This document shows, in pieces, positions 29,069 to 38,306 of a DNA stretch of 64,000 bases. Position 1 is the first letter of the stretch; the number at the start of each line of letters is the position of its first letter. The position numbers and the translations under genes were made by a program. The notes under the pieces are model-generated. The model was given only the letters and a program-made list of their open reading frames with translations, had not been told where the DNA came from and made no database searches. The DNA is from an uncultured Eubacterium sp. (GTDB taxonomy: Bacteria > Bacillota > Clostridia > Lachnospirales > Lachnospiraceae). The DNA lies in contig CATLIX010000003.1 of assembly GCA_949959185.1 (NCBI GenBank), positions 40,296 through 104,295 of the forward strand. Direction: 5' to 3'.

Positions 29069-30358
29069 ATGAAAGAAAACGGAAGGAACAGACTGGCGAA
29101 ATTTCAGAAATGGATGGTGCGGGGAAGTCTGACGGCAGGGCTCTGCTGGGGAATCTTTTTTTCCTGGTATTCTATTAAGGAAGCCATTCCGGATAAAATC
29201 TGGATGGAACAGGGAAAAGAAGAAAATTTTGATTTCCATCTGCCCATTACCGGAGAAATGGACCAGGAAGGTCTGGAGGTTTTTGGAAATCAGTCTCCGG
29301 AGGTGGAAGCAGACAGAATCCGGCTGGATTTAAATGAAAGTTTTTCTCTGAAATCCAGGAATCAGGGAAGTTATTCCATGAGCTGCAGGCTGTTCGGCCT
29401 GTTTCATATAAAAGAAGTAGCAGTTGAGGTAATCGAGAAAGAGCAGGTGGTGCCCTGCGGTATTCCCGTGGGAATTTATGTGAAAACCGACGGGATTCTG
29501 ATTATTGGAACAGGAACGGTAACCGGAAGCGATGGAATGAATTATGAGCCGGCGGAGAATCTGGTGAAAAGCGGAGATTATGTAAAGACAGTAAATGACC
29601 AGGTGGTGGAAACCAGGGAAGACTTAATTGAGAAAATCAACCAGTGTCAGGGAAAATCTGTGATACTGGGCGTTTTGCGCGGGGAAGAATATATTCAGTT
29701 AAAGCTGCAGCCGGTACAGACTTCGGAAAATGAATATAAGCTGGGTATCTGGGTGCGGGATGACCTGGCAGGTGTGGGAACATTGACATTTTATGATGAA
29801 GAGGGGGATTACGGCGCGCTGGGACATCCGGTCAGCGATTTGGATACCGGGACAAAAGTTAATATGGGAGAGGGGACTCTGTATGAAGCGGAAGTGGCAG
29901 GCATTACAAAGGGAGAAAAAGGGAATCCCGGAGAAATTGCCGGAGTTATCACATATCTTGACCAGTATCGGCTGGGAACCGTAGAGGAAAATACCAATGT
30001 GGGTATTTACGGTAATCTGGAAAAGATACCTGAAACAGTGAGTCAAAGCCCTTATTATCCCATTGGCCTGAAACAGGATATTGAAAAAGGAGAAGCCACC
30101 ATTATTTCCACTGTTTCCGGGGAGCGGCGGGAATATTCCATTGTCATTACCGACGTGGATTATAACAGTGAAAATAAGGGAATTCTGTTTCAGGTGACAG
30201 ATGGAGAACTTTTAAGTCTGACCGGGGGGATTGTGCAGGGGATGAGCGGAAGCCCCATTATCCAGAACGGAAAAGTCATAGGCGCAGTCACCCATGTGTT
30301 TGTCCAGGACGCCTCCAAAGGATACGGGATATTTATTGAAAATATGATACAGCATTGA
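29069..30358 (+). CDS. spoIVB: SpoIVB serine peptidase
   Basis: This 429-residue protease is secreted from the forespore and starts the SigK checkpoint. It has an N-terminal membrane anchor (about 19-37), a PDZ domain (CGIPVGIYVKTDGIL to VILGVLRG) and an S55 peptidase domain with the catalytic His in GALGHPVSD and Ser in GMSGSPIIQNGK. ATG 29069 is preferred over the in-frame TTG 29051. In Clostridia it is normally followed by spo0A, which is missing here. Confidence 0.96.
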   Translation: MKENGRNRLAKFQKWMVRGSLTAGLCWGIFFSWYSIKEAIPDKIWMEQGKEENFDFHLPITGEMDQEGLEVFGNQSPEVEADRIRLDLNESFSLKSRNQGSYSMSCRLFGLFHIKEVAVEVIEKEQVVPCGIPVGIYVKTDGILIIGTGTVTGSDGMNYEPAENLVKSGDYVKTVNDQVVETREDLIEKINQCQGKSVILGVLRGEEYIQLKLQPVQTSENEYKLGIWVRDDLAGVGTLTFYDEEGDYGALGHPVSDLDTGTKVNMGEGTLYEAEVAGITKGEKGNPGEIAGVITYLDQYRLGTVEENTNVGIYGNLEKIPETVSQSPYYPIGLKQDIEKGEATIISTVSGERREYSIVITDVDYNSENKGILFQVTDGELLSLTGGIVQGMSGSPIIQNGKVIGAVTHVFVQDASKGYGIFIENMIQH

Positions 30359-30372
30359 GCCAGGTAAAGGTG

Positions 30373-30424
30373 AAAACTCCATGCGTCTCTGCTGCCAGCA
30401 GCAGGAAACGCATGGAGTTTTCAG
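30373..30424 (+). terminator. Strong terminator after spoIVB
   Basis: Perfect 14-base arms AAAACTCCATGCGT and ACGCATGGAGTTTT enclose a second hairpin (CTGCTG/CAGCAG). It marks the last clear core element before the accessory island. Confidence 0.85.
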
Positions 30425-30869
30425 GTTTATGTGGCTCGATGGCAAAGCCAAAAAGCCTGAGAATCCAACGAAGAAGGGTTATATCTTTGCCGGATGCCAC
30501 AATGGCAGGAAGACATACAATTTCAGAACTGCAGTAACAGAGTTTTTATGGAATATTCAAAGAGGAATTCATCTGCAAATACTGTTTTTTATCTAACTGA
30601 TAAACTAAATCAGGCAGCTAAGGGTTATTCTATCCGGAAACGTCGGTGGTAAGAATGATGGAGATACGCAGACGGTATGAATAAAATCCTTTGTTGTGCT
30701 TCCAGAAAAAATAGTTATAATGAGAAGTAGAAAATGTAAAGTTCATATGGGAACGGGCGGTGTCCCGTTCCTGCTGGAATTATGAGTTGGTAATAATGCA
30801 GATGAAAAATATACAGCTCAGTTATTCTGACAATCTCGTCTGTGAATATATCGGTTCACAATTATCTGC
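30425..30869. other. Noncoding or decayed junction between core and island
   Basis: No credible gene is present in this gap. One frame reads KKGYIFAGCHNGRKTYNF and another short frame at 30548-30652 reads LTDKLNQAAKGYSIRKRRW; neither is recognised, and both may be remnants. A candidate promoter (TTGTGC 30694, TATAAT 30716, spacer 16) and an 8-base perfect hairpin GGAACGGG/CCCGTTCC (30750-30771) lie further on. Confidence 0.5.
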
Positions 30870-30873
30870 CCGC

Positions 30874-30894
30874 TGTAACATTTCGCGGACATTT
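30874..30894 (+). promoter_or_regulatory. ACATTT direct repeat, likely response regulator box
   Basis: ACATTT at 30878 and 30889 are 11 bp apart, preceded by TGTA. The same arrangement occurs twice before the ATPase gene (32676/32687 and 32708/32719). This spacing is typical of OmpR/PhoB-type boxes. Confidence 0.6.
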
Positions 30895-30932
30895 GTATGT
30901 TTATCTGTGTAAAAAAGCAGAGGAGTGTGGAT

Positions 30933-31622
30933 ATGAAAAAGATCTTGCTGGTAGAGGATGACGACCTTTTAAATAAAACGCTGACTTACAACCTGATCTC
31001 TGAGGGTTATGATACCGTATCAGCTCTGAATGCCGGCACAGCCGCCGAGTTATTGGCGCAGACGGAATATGACCTGGTACTTCTGGACATTAACCTGCCG
31101 GATGGCAGCGGCTATGACCTGTGCAGGCTCATAAAGCCGGAGAACCCTGACACGCTGGTTATTTTCCTGACTGCCAACGACCAGGAGAGCGACCAGATCC
31201 GGGGGTATGAAGTGGGGGCTGTGGATTATATTACCAAGCCCTTTTCCATTGGGGCGCTGCTGCGGAAAATACGGGCCATGTTCGCTATGCTGGAACACCG
31301 GGGGCTGGCAAAGGATTTCTATGATGATGGCAGGCTGTTTCTGGACTTTTCAGAACAGACAGCTTCGTTGAATGGGAAGCCTCTTACCCTTTCCCCCATG
31401 GAGTATAAGATGCTGTACCTGTTCTGCAAAAACCCCAAACAGATCCTGACCAGACAGCGCCTTCTGGAGCGGCTGTGGGATGCGGATGAAAACTATGTGG
31501 ACGAACACACACTGACAACCTCCATCAGCCGTATCCGGGGCAAGATTGAGGCGGATGGCGATACTTATATCAAAACGATTTACGGGATTGGGTATCAGTG
31601 GATGGGAGGCGAGAGAAAATGA
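30933..31622 (+). CDS. OmpR-family response regulator, BceR-like
   Basis: The 229-residue protein has a receiver (LLVEDDDLL, Asp in VLLDINLPDGSG, Lys in ITKPFS) and a winged-helix DNA-binding domain ending in KTIYGIGYQWMGG. GAGGAG stands eight bases before ATG 30933; an earlier in-frame start lacks one. Its stop overlaps the kinase start (ATGA). With the kinase and the ABC genes behind it, it resembles antimicrobial-peptide sensing modules of the Bce/Cpr kind. It probably binds the ACATTT repeats before its own gene and the ATPase gene. Confidence 0.92.
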   Translation: MKKILLVEDDDLLNKTLTYNLISEGYDTVSALNAGTAAELLAQTEYDLVLLDINLPDGSGYDLCRLIKPENPDTLVIFLTANDQESDQIRGYEVGAVDYITKPFSIGALLRKIRAMFAMLEHRGLAKDFYDDGRLFLDFSEQTASLNGKPLTLSPMEYKMLYLFCKNPKQILTRQRLLERLWDADENYVDEHTLTTSISRIRGKIEADGDTYIKTIYGIGYQWMGGERK

Positions 31623-32650
31623 ATCCGGGGCGAATCTCTGTAAAAAGGATATTCCTGTTGCTTAGCGGCGGTATGGCGGTTTCCATGCTGGCCATCTGCG
31701 CGGTTTTATTTGTGGTGACAGGACAGATATGGATGCTGATTGTCGGTATATTACTGATGCTCTGCGCCCTTGCATGGATGTTCCTTCTGACGGCTGCTTT
31801 CAGCAAACGGCTTTCCATATTTACCAGGGAGCTCTGCCGGGCAATGGATCAGATGATAAGCGGAAGCGGAGAGCCTGTGCGCGCCGGGGACAGTGAAACA
31901 CTCTTTGCCCGTATCAGCTACCGTCTGACCCGGCTGTATGGGATCATGCAGGAGAACCGGCGGAAGGTGGATGAGGAACGGCAGGAGCTGCAGATGCTGG
32001 TGTCAGATGTTTCCCATCAGGTAAAAACACCGGTGGCAAATCTGAAAATGGTGACGGACACGCTGCTTTCAAAGCCGGTCACAGAGGAAGAACAGCTGGA
32101 GTTCCTGAAAGGCATCCGGAATCAGACGGACAAGCTGGAGTTCCTTTTTCAGGCTCTTGTGAAAACCTCACGCCTGGAAACCGGGGCGATCAGACTGGAA
32201 AAGAAAGACGCCCCGCTGATCGATACGTTGGCGATGGCCTTAAGCGGCATCGTATATGCGGCGGAGAAAAAGAATATATCCGTAACGGTGGACTGTCCGG
32301 AGGATCTGTGCCTTTCCCATGACAGCAAGTGGACGGCGGAAGCCGTGTTCAACCTGCTGGACAATGCAGTGAAATATACCCCGGCCGGAGGAGCCATCCG
32401 AATTTCAGTAGAGCAATGGGAAATGTATGTAAAGCTTAGTGTGTCCGATACCGGCAAGGGTATCCCGGAGAGTAATCAGGCCGCTATTTTCCGGCGCTTT
32501 TATCGTGAGGAAGAAGTACACGAACAGCAGGGCGTGGGCATCGGCCTGTATCTGACCCGCGAGATCGTAACGAGGCAGGGCGGCTATATCAAAGTGGTTT
32601 CGGAGCCGGACAGGGGTTCGGAATTTTCCATTATGCTCCCTACAAGATAA
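31619..32650 (+). CDS. Intramembrane-sensing histidine kinase, BceS-like
   Basis: The 343-residue kinase has two membrane segments (about 10-52) joined by only a few outside residues (TGQIW), so it has no own ligand domain. It then has HisKA (DVSHQVKTPVANL) and HATPase (NLLDNAVKY, DTGKGIPE, GVGIGLYL). Kinases of this build usually receive their signal from a partner ABC permease. The three permeases downstream are the obvious candidates. Confidence 0.9.
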   Translation: MNPGRISVKRIFLLLSGGMAVSMLAICAVLFVVTGQIWMLIVGILLMLCALAWMFLLTAAFSKRLSIFTRELCRAMDQMISGSGEPVRAGDSETLFARISYRLTRLYGIMQENRRKVDEERQELQMLVSDVSHQVKTPVANLKMVTDTLLSKPVTEEEQLEFLKGIRNQTDKLEFLFQALVKTSRLETGAIRLEKKDAPLIDTLAMALSGIVYAAEKKNISVTVDCPEDLCLSHDSKWTAEAVFNLLDNAVKYTPAGGAIRISVEQWEMYVKLSVSDTGKGIPESNQAAIFRRFYREEEVHEQQGVGIGLYLTREIVTRQGGYIKVVSEPDRGSEFSIMLPTR

Positions 32651-32656
32651 TTTTTT

Positions 32657-32736
32657 GAAATGTCCGAGTCTTGTAACATTTCAGCCGCATTTTTTATGCC
32701 GCTTCGGACATTTCTGTGACATTTGGATTTTATAAT
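32657..32736 (+). promoter_or_regulatory. Operator and promoter of the ABC operon
   Basis: Two ACATTT-type direct repeats with 11-bp spacing (32676/32687, the second as GCATTT; and 32708/32719) precede TATAAT at 32731-32736. The ACATTT at 32708-32713 sits 17 bases before the -10, in place of a -35. GAAATGT at 32657 and ACATTTC at 32676 also form an inverted repeat. Confidence 0.65.
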
Positions 32737-32831
32737 GTCCTTATCAACAGGCAGAAAGCCTTGAAACACCACAAGGGTATACCTGTATGTCCTGAAAAAC
32801 AGGACAGAGATAAGGAAAGGAGCATTTGATT

Positions 32832-33497
32832 ATGAATGTATTACAAACAATCGATCTGAAAAAGTACTATGGCAGTGAGCCAAACATTACCCGCGCCCTG
32901 GATGGCGTCAGCCTTTCTGTGGAACAGGGTGAGTTTGTGGCGATTGTCGGAACGTCCGGCAGTGGGAAATCCACCCTGCTTAACATGATGGGCGGGCTGG
33001 ATACGCCCACGTCCGGCAGTGTTATTGTCCGTGGGGATGAGCTGGCCAAAAAGAATGACGAGGAGCTGACCATCTTCCGCCGCCGCAACATCGGCTTTAT
33101 CTTCCAGAACTATAATCTTGTCCCGATCCTGAATGTCTATGAAAATATTGTTTTGCCTGTGGAGCTGGACGGAGATGTGGCAGACAAGAAGTTCATGGAT
33201 GAGATCGTGGGGATGCTGGCATTGGAAGATAAACTGCAGAATATGCCGAATAACCTTTCCGGCGGACAGCAGCAGCGTGTCGCCATTGCCCGCGCTCTCA
33301 TCACCAAACCGGCCATCATCCTGGCCGATGAGCCCACCGGAAATCTGGATTCCAGGACCAGCGCCGATGTGCTGGGGCTTTTAAAGCGTACCAGTATGGA
33401 GTTTAACCAGACCATTGTCATGATTACCCATAATAACGAGATTGCCCAGCTTGCTGACCGGATCATAAGGATTGAGGACGGCAGGATCGTAGAGTAA
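32832..33497 (+). CDS. ABC transporter ATP-binding protein (FtsE/MacB/BceA type)
   Basis: The 221-residue ATPase has Walker A GTSGSGKST, Q-loop FQNYNLVP, signature LSGGQQQR, Walker B IILADEPTGNLDSRT and the H-loop MITHNN. It energises FtsX-type permeases, which transmit movement to the outside or remove peptides from the membrane. ATG 32832 follows AGGAG by ten bases. It is the only ATPase for the three permease genes that follow directly. Confidence 0.95.
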   Translation: MNVLQTIDLKKYYGSEPNITRALDGVSLSVEQGEFVAIVGTSGSGKSTLLNMMGGLDTPTSGSVIVRGDELAKKNDEELTIFRRRNIGFIFQNYNLVPILNVYENIVLPVELDGDVADKKFMDEIVGMLALEDKLQNMPNNLSGGQQQRVAIARALITKPAIILADEPTGNLDSRTSADVLGLLKRTSMEFNQTIVMITHNNEIAQLADRIIRIEDGRIVE

Positions 33498-33544
33498 GGA
33501 GGTGGCAGACTATGACATGGCCTTTTGAGAATGATACCAGCGCT
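33497..33544 (+). repeat. Conserved 5' cap of the three permease genes (copy 1)
   Basis: The AGGAGGTGGCAGAC leader and first eleven codons of this permease recur at 35904-35951 and, with a shorter leader, at 38293-38339. Copies 1 and 2 differ at three positions only, and most synonymous sites are kept, while the genes diverge sharply after the eleventh codon. Confidence 0.85.
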
Positions 33545-35899
33545 ATCATTAAAAAATTAGCGACTGCTCAATTAAAGAAAGAGCGTTTGAAGAAAATTTT
33601 TACGGTTACTGCAATTTCATTGGCAACATTTTTGATGGCATCCGTATTGCTCCTGGTTTCTGGAATTATTACAGTGAACCAAAATGGCGGCAATAACATA
33701 ACGGGGTCTTATCATGCGCTTATTTCCGGCATAGAAAAAGAACAATATCAGAAATTGTCTGATGATGTGCGGGTGGATCTATGCGGATTCACAGCGTCCA
33801 TTGGCAGCGTGAAATCCGGAAATGACCGCCTTAATATTTCGTATTGCAACAAGGATGCACTTACATTAAATGGGCTGTCTGTTTCTGAGGGAAAAATGCC
33901 GGAGAAAGCGAATGAGATCCTGATTGAACAGGAATATTTAATCCGGCAGAAGATAAATGCTAAAATTGGAGATACCATCCGGCTGCCAGACCCAAACAAC
34001 GGCCAGGAAAAATCCTTTCTTATAACAGGATACCTGAAGACAGGGGCGAAAGGCACTGACCGTTCCTTATATGCGGCTATGGTTTCTGAAGAATACTTCT
34101 CAGAAATGGATGGATGGGATCACTTTTCACCGGCAGTCATGCTCCGTGTAAATTTAGATGCGGGCTCTGGGGATGTAAAAAGCTTAATATCGCAGATAGC
34201 GGCTGATGCAGGCTGTAAAGCGGCTCCTTCTTATAATGAAGCGTATCTGAATCTTAGCCAGCCTTCGGCATGGATGGTTCTGGCGGCTATTGCCGGGCTG
34301 GTTGTGATCGTGATCGCTGGTGTTTTGGTAATATACAACATTTTTTATATTTCCATCATCAATTCCATTAAAGAATATGGACAGCTCCGCACAATAGGGA
34401 TGACAGCAAAACAGATTCAAAGGCTTGTTCTCAGGGAGGGGACTTTGCTGATGCTGCCTGCAATTCCGATTGGACTGATTGCGGGAATTGCAGCGGCTTA
34501 TCTTTTAATTCCACATGGATTTGGGTTATGGAATGTGCTATGGATATGCCCGGTTGTTGTTGCGTTGACCTATGCCACTGTACGCCTGTCCATCAAAAAG
34601 CCTGCTAAGATAGCCGCGGCCGTTTCACCTATAGAGGCTTCCCGCTATGAACAAAATAATCAACCGAAAGGTAAACACAGGCAGCACAAGCTGACGCCGG
34701 GGTCTTTGGCAGTCAACCAGGTTTTGCGTTATAAGAAAAAGAATATACTGACAGCCGCCTCCCTTGTCCTGACTGGCGTCCTGCTGTTAGGCTTATCCTC
34801 TGTCCTTTCTTCGATCAATGCAGAAGATATGTCTTTATCCGGATTTGCAAGAGGACAGTTCGTTTTAAAGATCTCGAATCAGGAGCTGATGGAAAATCCT
34901 TTGGAGATTCTGCAGGGATCAAGCCCTTTTACGGAGGAAGTGGAAAAAGAACTCTCGCAATTACCAGGTGTGCAAAAGATCATGAACGACCAGCATCTCC
35001 CGGTTTCCTATGACCTGCAGGCCCTGGAATCAGATGCTGAAATCGTGGGATTTGAGAAAGCAGATATGGATTTGCTGCAAAGCTGTCTCTTAAATGGAAA
35101 CCTGTCAGATTATGGGCAAATGGCATCTGAGGATCAGATGGTGATTGGCAGGCCGAATGACTTTGAGAAGTATTTTGGCATTTATCCAAAAGTCGGCTCC
35201 TCTGTAATGCTGAAGATTTTTGATGGGCAGCATACGGAGAACCTGGAATTTGAGATTGCGGCAGTCCTTGACGAAAGTAAGATTGGAAATCATGGCGATA
35301 AAATAGATATGCTGTTATTGCCGGTTGATTCCATGCAGAAAATCGCACACAGCAATCTGACATATCAGTATGTGATCCGTGTAGAGGATTCTTTGGAACA
35401 GCAGGCAGAAAACGAAATAGACCAGATTGTATCCGATAACCCGCGGCTGAGTGTGGATTCCCTTTCTGCTGCCATTGCCCAGAATGAAAACTTCCTGCAG
35501 GGGACACAGTTCGCCCTTGCAATAGCCATTGTTTTGATTGGCTGTTTTTCCGTGATGAATCTGTTGAATACAACTTTGACGGGAATTATCGTAAGGCGCA
35601 GGGAATTTTCCCTCATGCGTTCCGTGGGAATGTCCCAAAAACAATTATCCGTGATGGTCCATAAAGAGGGACTGATCGTAGTCGGCATGGGACTTGTATT
35701 ATCTGTGATCATTGGCGGAGGGATTGGATATGTTCTTTGCTCATTTTTGAAAAACAGCCTGATGAGCTATTTGAATTATCAATTTCCATTGGGTATTACA
35801 ATCTTGAATTGTGCGGTTATTATTTTATGTAGTGTGCTGATTACAACAGGGGCCTTAAAGCAGCAAAGCAAGTCATCCATGATGGAAGCTTTGCGATAA
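33512..35899 (+). CDS. FtsX-type ABC permease 1 of 3
   Basis: The 795-residue permease has eight predicted membrane segments: one near 27-51, three between about 253 and 360, one near 411-432, and three between about 667 and 782. Two large outside domains lie at about 52-250 and 433-665. Each half carries the FtsX motif (EYGQLRTIGMTAKQIQ; REFSLMRSVGMSQKQL). It starts with MTWPFENDTSA, shared with permeases 2 and 3. Codon and base use is more A+T-rich than in the ATPase before it. The likely role is resistance to or sensing of membrane-active peptides. Confidence 0.9.
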   Translation: MTWPFENDTSAIIKKLATAQLKKERLKKIFTVTAISLATFLMASVLLLVSGIITVNQNGGNNITGSYHALISGIEKEQYQKLSDDVRVDLCGFTASIGSVKSGNDRLNISYCNKDALTLNGLSVSEGKMPEKANEILIEQEYLIRQKINAKIGDTIRLPDPNNGQEKSFLITGYLKTGAKGTDRSLYAAMVSEEYFSEMDGWDHFSPAVMLRVNLDAGSGDVKSLISQIAADAGCKAAPSYNEAYLNLSQPSAWMVLAAIAGLVVIVIAGVLVIYNIFYISIINSIKEYGQLRTIGMTAKQIQRLVLREGTLLMLPAIPIGLIAGIAAAYLLIPHGFGLWNVLWICPVVVALTYATVRLSIKKPAKIAAAVSPIEASRYEQNNQPKGKHRQHKLTPGSLAVNQVLRYKKKNILTAASLVLTGVLLLGLSSVLSSINAEDMSLSGFARGQFVLKISNQELMENPLEILQGSSPFTEEVEKELSQLPGVQKIMNDQHLPVSYDLQALESDAEIVGFEKADMDLLQSCLLNGNLSDYGQMASEDQMVIGRPNDFEKYFGIYPKVGSSVMLKIFDGQHTENLEFEIAAVLDESKIGNHGDKIDMLLLPVDSMQKIAHSNLTYQYVIRVEDSLEQQAENEIDQIVSDNPRLSVDSLSAAIAQNENFLQGTQFALAIAIVLIGCFSVMNLLNTTLTGIIVRRREFSLMRSVGMSQKQLSVMVHKEGLIVVGMGLVLSVIIGGGIGYVLCSFLKNSLMSYLNYQFPLGITILNCAVIILCSVLITTGALKQQSKSSMMEALR

Positions 35900-35918
35900 G
35901 AGAAGGAGGTGGCAGACC

Positions 35919-38294
35919 ATGACATGGCCTTTTGAAAATGATACCAGTGCTGTTACCCGTAGGTTATCAAATGCCCGTATTGGACAGAACCGTTTCAGGA
36001 ATCGTCTGATTGGGATCATTATCTTTATGGCGGCAGCCATTATGGCGTTTGTTTCTTCTTATGCATATAACATTACAAATGAATATGCGGCATCAACTGC
36101 ATATCAGGGAATTTTCCAAAACCTTTCACAGGAGAATATCTCTTTGCTGAAAGAAGACCCCCATATTCAAAAAGTGGGTGTATACCAGTCTGTCGGCATG
36201 ACGGAACAGGAGAATGGCATCACAATGAGTATGGTATGTTCTGATGAAACAACCATGCAGCTCTCCAACATCACACTGTTGGAAGGACGTATGCCCCAGG
36301 CGGCGGATGAATTGCTCGTGGAAAGGGGATATATAGATGCCCTGTCTCTGAAAGCGGGGATCGGCGACACAATATCCCTTCATTACCGCAACCAGGCAAG
36401 CCGCCAGTTAGAATCAAAAGATTTCCGGATTACAGGTTTTATTCAGACAACCGCTGAGAATGACAGGGACAGGGTTGCTTATAACGCCGTTGTTTCACAA
36501 AATTTTGTGCGGGAAAACCCTGCTCTTTCCACTGGGCCGGTGGCAGCTATGGTTTCTGTCCATGATACTGCAAAATATACCAATCAGGAATTAAAAGAGC
36601 TGATACGGACGATTGGCCTGGATTGTGGGATCTCTGCAGACAATATTCAGGTAAATAATTTATACATTGACAGCAATAACATGTCAAAAGAGACGGTACT
36701 GACGGTTTTGCTCGTTGGGTTGGTCTTAATCGGTGTATGTTCCCTGGTTGTCTACAATATATTTTACATTTCGGTTATAAATAATGTAGCTTCCTTTGGA
36801 CAGCTGCGCACGATTGGTACTACGAAGAAGCAAATCAGACAAATTATTTCACGGGAAGGAAACTATCTTGCGCTTCATTTCATTCCGTTTGGATGTATGG
36901 CAGGCGCGGTGTTATCTTTTTTGATAGACTGGAGTGCTTTTCAGCTGCTTCCGGATATTGTGATTGCGTTTTTATCAGGAATCGCTGTATTTATTTGTGT
37001 AAGGCTGTCTGTTTTAAAACCGGCAAAGATTGCCATGTCAGTTTCACCTGTGGAAGCATTCCATTATAGCGGTTATAGCGGAACAAAAAAGAGGAAAAAG
37101 AGCGGGAAGCATCTTACGCCGTTTTCACTTGCGGCTATGAATCTGTCCCGTAACAGGAAGAAAAGTATATTGACCTTTATTTCACTGGCTTTGAGCGGAA
37201 TGATGTTTATAGGGATTTCTTCCCTGCTATCTTCCCTTGATCCTGAGCAAAGGGCGAAACAGGCCTTCCCTTATGAGGGAAGTTATGTGGTGGAATTGAA
37301 CCGGGCGCTGGTCACGCCTACGTTTTCCCTCACTCAGCTGCAGGAAAACAATCTACTGACAGATGAATTGAAAAATGATATTTTGTCAATTGACGGGGTA
37401 GATGAAATCATCTGCCAGCAGGAGATATGCGTCGGGATAGATGGAATGGAAACGGCAATCCGGAGTATGAACACAGAGGATTATAAGGAATTAAAGAACA
37501 AGATAATGATCGGGGAATTGCCGGATTATGACCATACAGGGGAAAACTCCCTTGTCATTAACATGGGCAGCCCGGAATTGGAATACCTGCATAAGAGCTA
37601 TGAGGTGGGCGATACCGTCACTTTTTCACAGGCAGGAAACAGCCTTACTTATACCGTATCTGCGATTGTTTTTGACAGGGACAGCTCTGTCAGCTTTATC
37701 CTTCCGGCAGGTGAAATGGAACAGACGGTTCCCTATAATGCAAACAGTGCGTTTGTGATCCGGGTAAAGACAGACAGTTTTGCCGGAATTGAGGATGAAT
37801 TACATTCATTGGTTTTGGCAAGCGATACTTTACGCTTGAAGACATTAAAAGATATGACGATGCAATACAAAAGCGTATTCAGCACAATTTCCATTGCGGC
37901 ATATGCACTGTTGGCAGTTATTGTCATATTCAGTATTATCAACCTGGCAAATACCAGTATGACGAATATCATTTCCAGAAGGAAAGAAATGGGGTTATTC
38001 CGGGCGGTTGGCTTAAGCCACAGACAGCTTTATCATATGATAGGGTTTGAAAATTCATTTCAAACGGTTGGCAGTTTTGCCGCCTCCCTTATCTGTGGTC
38101 TGGGAATTGGAAAAGCAATATGCTCTGCCATAGGGAATGTGCCTGGATTCAGCTTCGTAAATTATACTTTTCCTGTAATACCGGTTTTCTTATATGTCCT
38201 GTTAGTTTTTATGCTTCAATTGGCCCTTACAAAATGGGCTGGCCGGTATTGCAGAAAAAATAGTGTCGTAGAGCAGCTTCGTGTGACGGAATAG
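35919..38294 (+). CDS. FtsX-type ABC permease 2 of 3
   Basis: The 791-residue paralogue of permease 1 has the same eight-segment plan with two outside domains and FtsX motifs FGQLRTIGTTKKQIRQ and MGLFRAVGLSHRQL. It begins with the same 11 residues, and its ribosome binding site lies 15 bases after the stop of permease 1. Like permease 1 it is A+T-rich. The outside domains have diverged strongly, which suggests different targets or a heteromeric complex. Confidence 0.9.
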   Translation: MTWPFENDTSAVTRRLSNARIGQNRFRNRLIGIIIFMAAAIMAFVSSYAYNITNEYAASTAYQGIFQNLSQENISLLKEDPHIQKVGVYQSVGMTEQENGITMSMVCSDETTMQLSNITLLEGRMPQAADELLVERGYIDALSLKAGIGDTISLHYRNQASRQLESKDFRITGFIQTTAENDRDRVAYNAVVSQNFVRENPALSTGPVAAMVSVHDTAKYTNQELKELIRTIGLDCGISADNIQVNNLYIDSNNMSKETVLTVLLVGLVLIGVCSLVVYNIFYISVINNVASFGQLRTIGTTKKQIRQIISREGNYLALHFIPFGCMAGAVLSFLIDWSAFQLLPDIVIAFLSGIAVFICVRLSVLKPAKIAMSVSPVEAFHYSGYSGTKKRKKSGKHLTPFSLAAMNLSRNRKKSILTFISLALSGMMFIGISSLLSSLDPEQRAKQAFPYEGSYVVELNRALVTPTFSLTQLQENNLLTDELKNDILSIDGVDEIICQQEICVGIDGMETAIRSMNTEDYKELKNKIMIGELPDYDHTGENSLVINMGSPELEYLHKSYEVGDTVTFSQAGNSLTYTVSAIVFDRDSSVSFILPAGEMEQTVPYNANSAFVIRVKTDSFAGIEDELHSLVLASDTLRLKTLKDMTMQYKSVFSTISIAAYALLAVIVIFSIINLANTSMTNIISRRKEMGLFRAVGLSHRQLYHMIGFENSFQTVGSFAASLICGLGIGKAICSAIGNVPGFSFVNYTFPVIPVFLYVLLVFMLQLALTKWAGRYCRKNSVVEQLRVTE

Positions 38295-38306
38295 GAGGTG
38301 TAGGAC

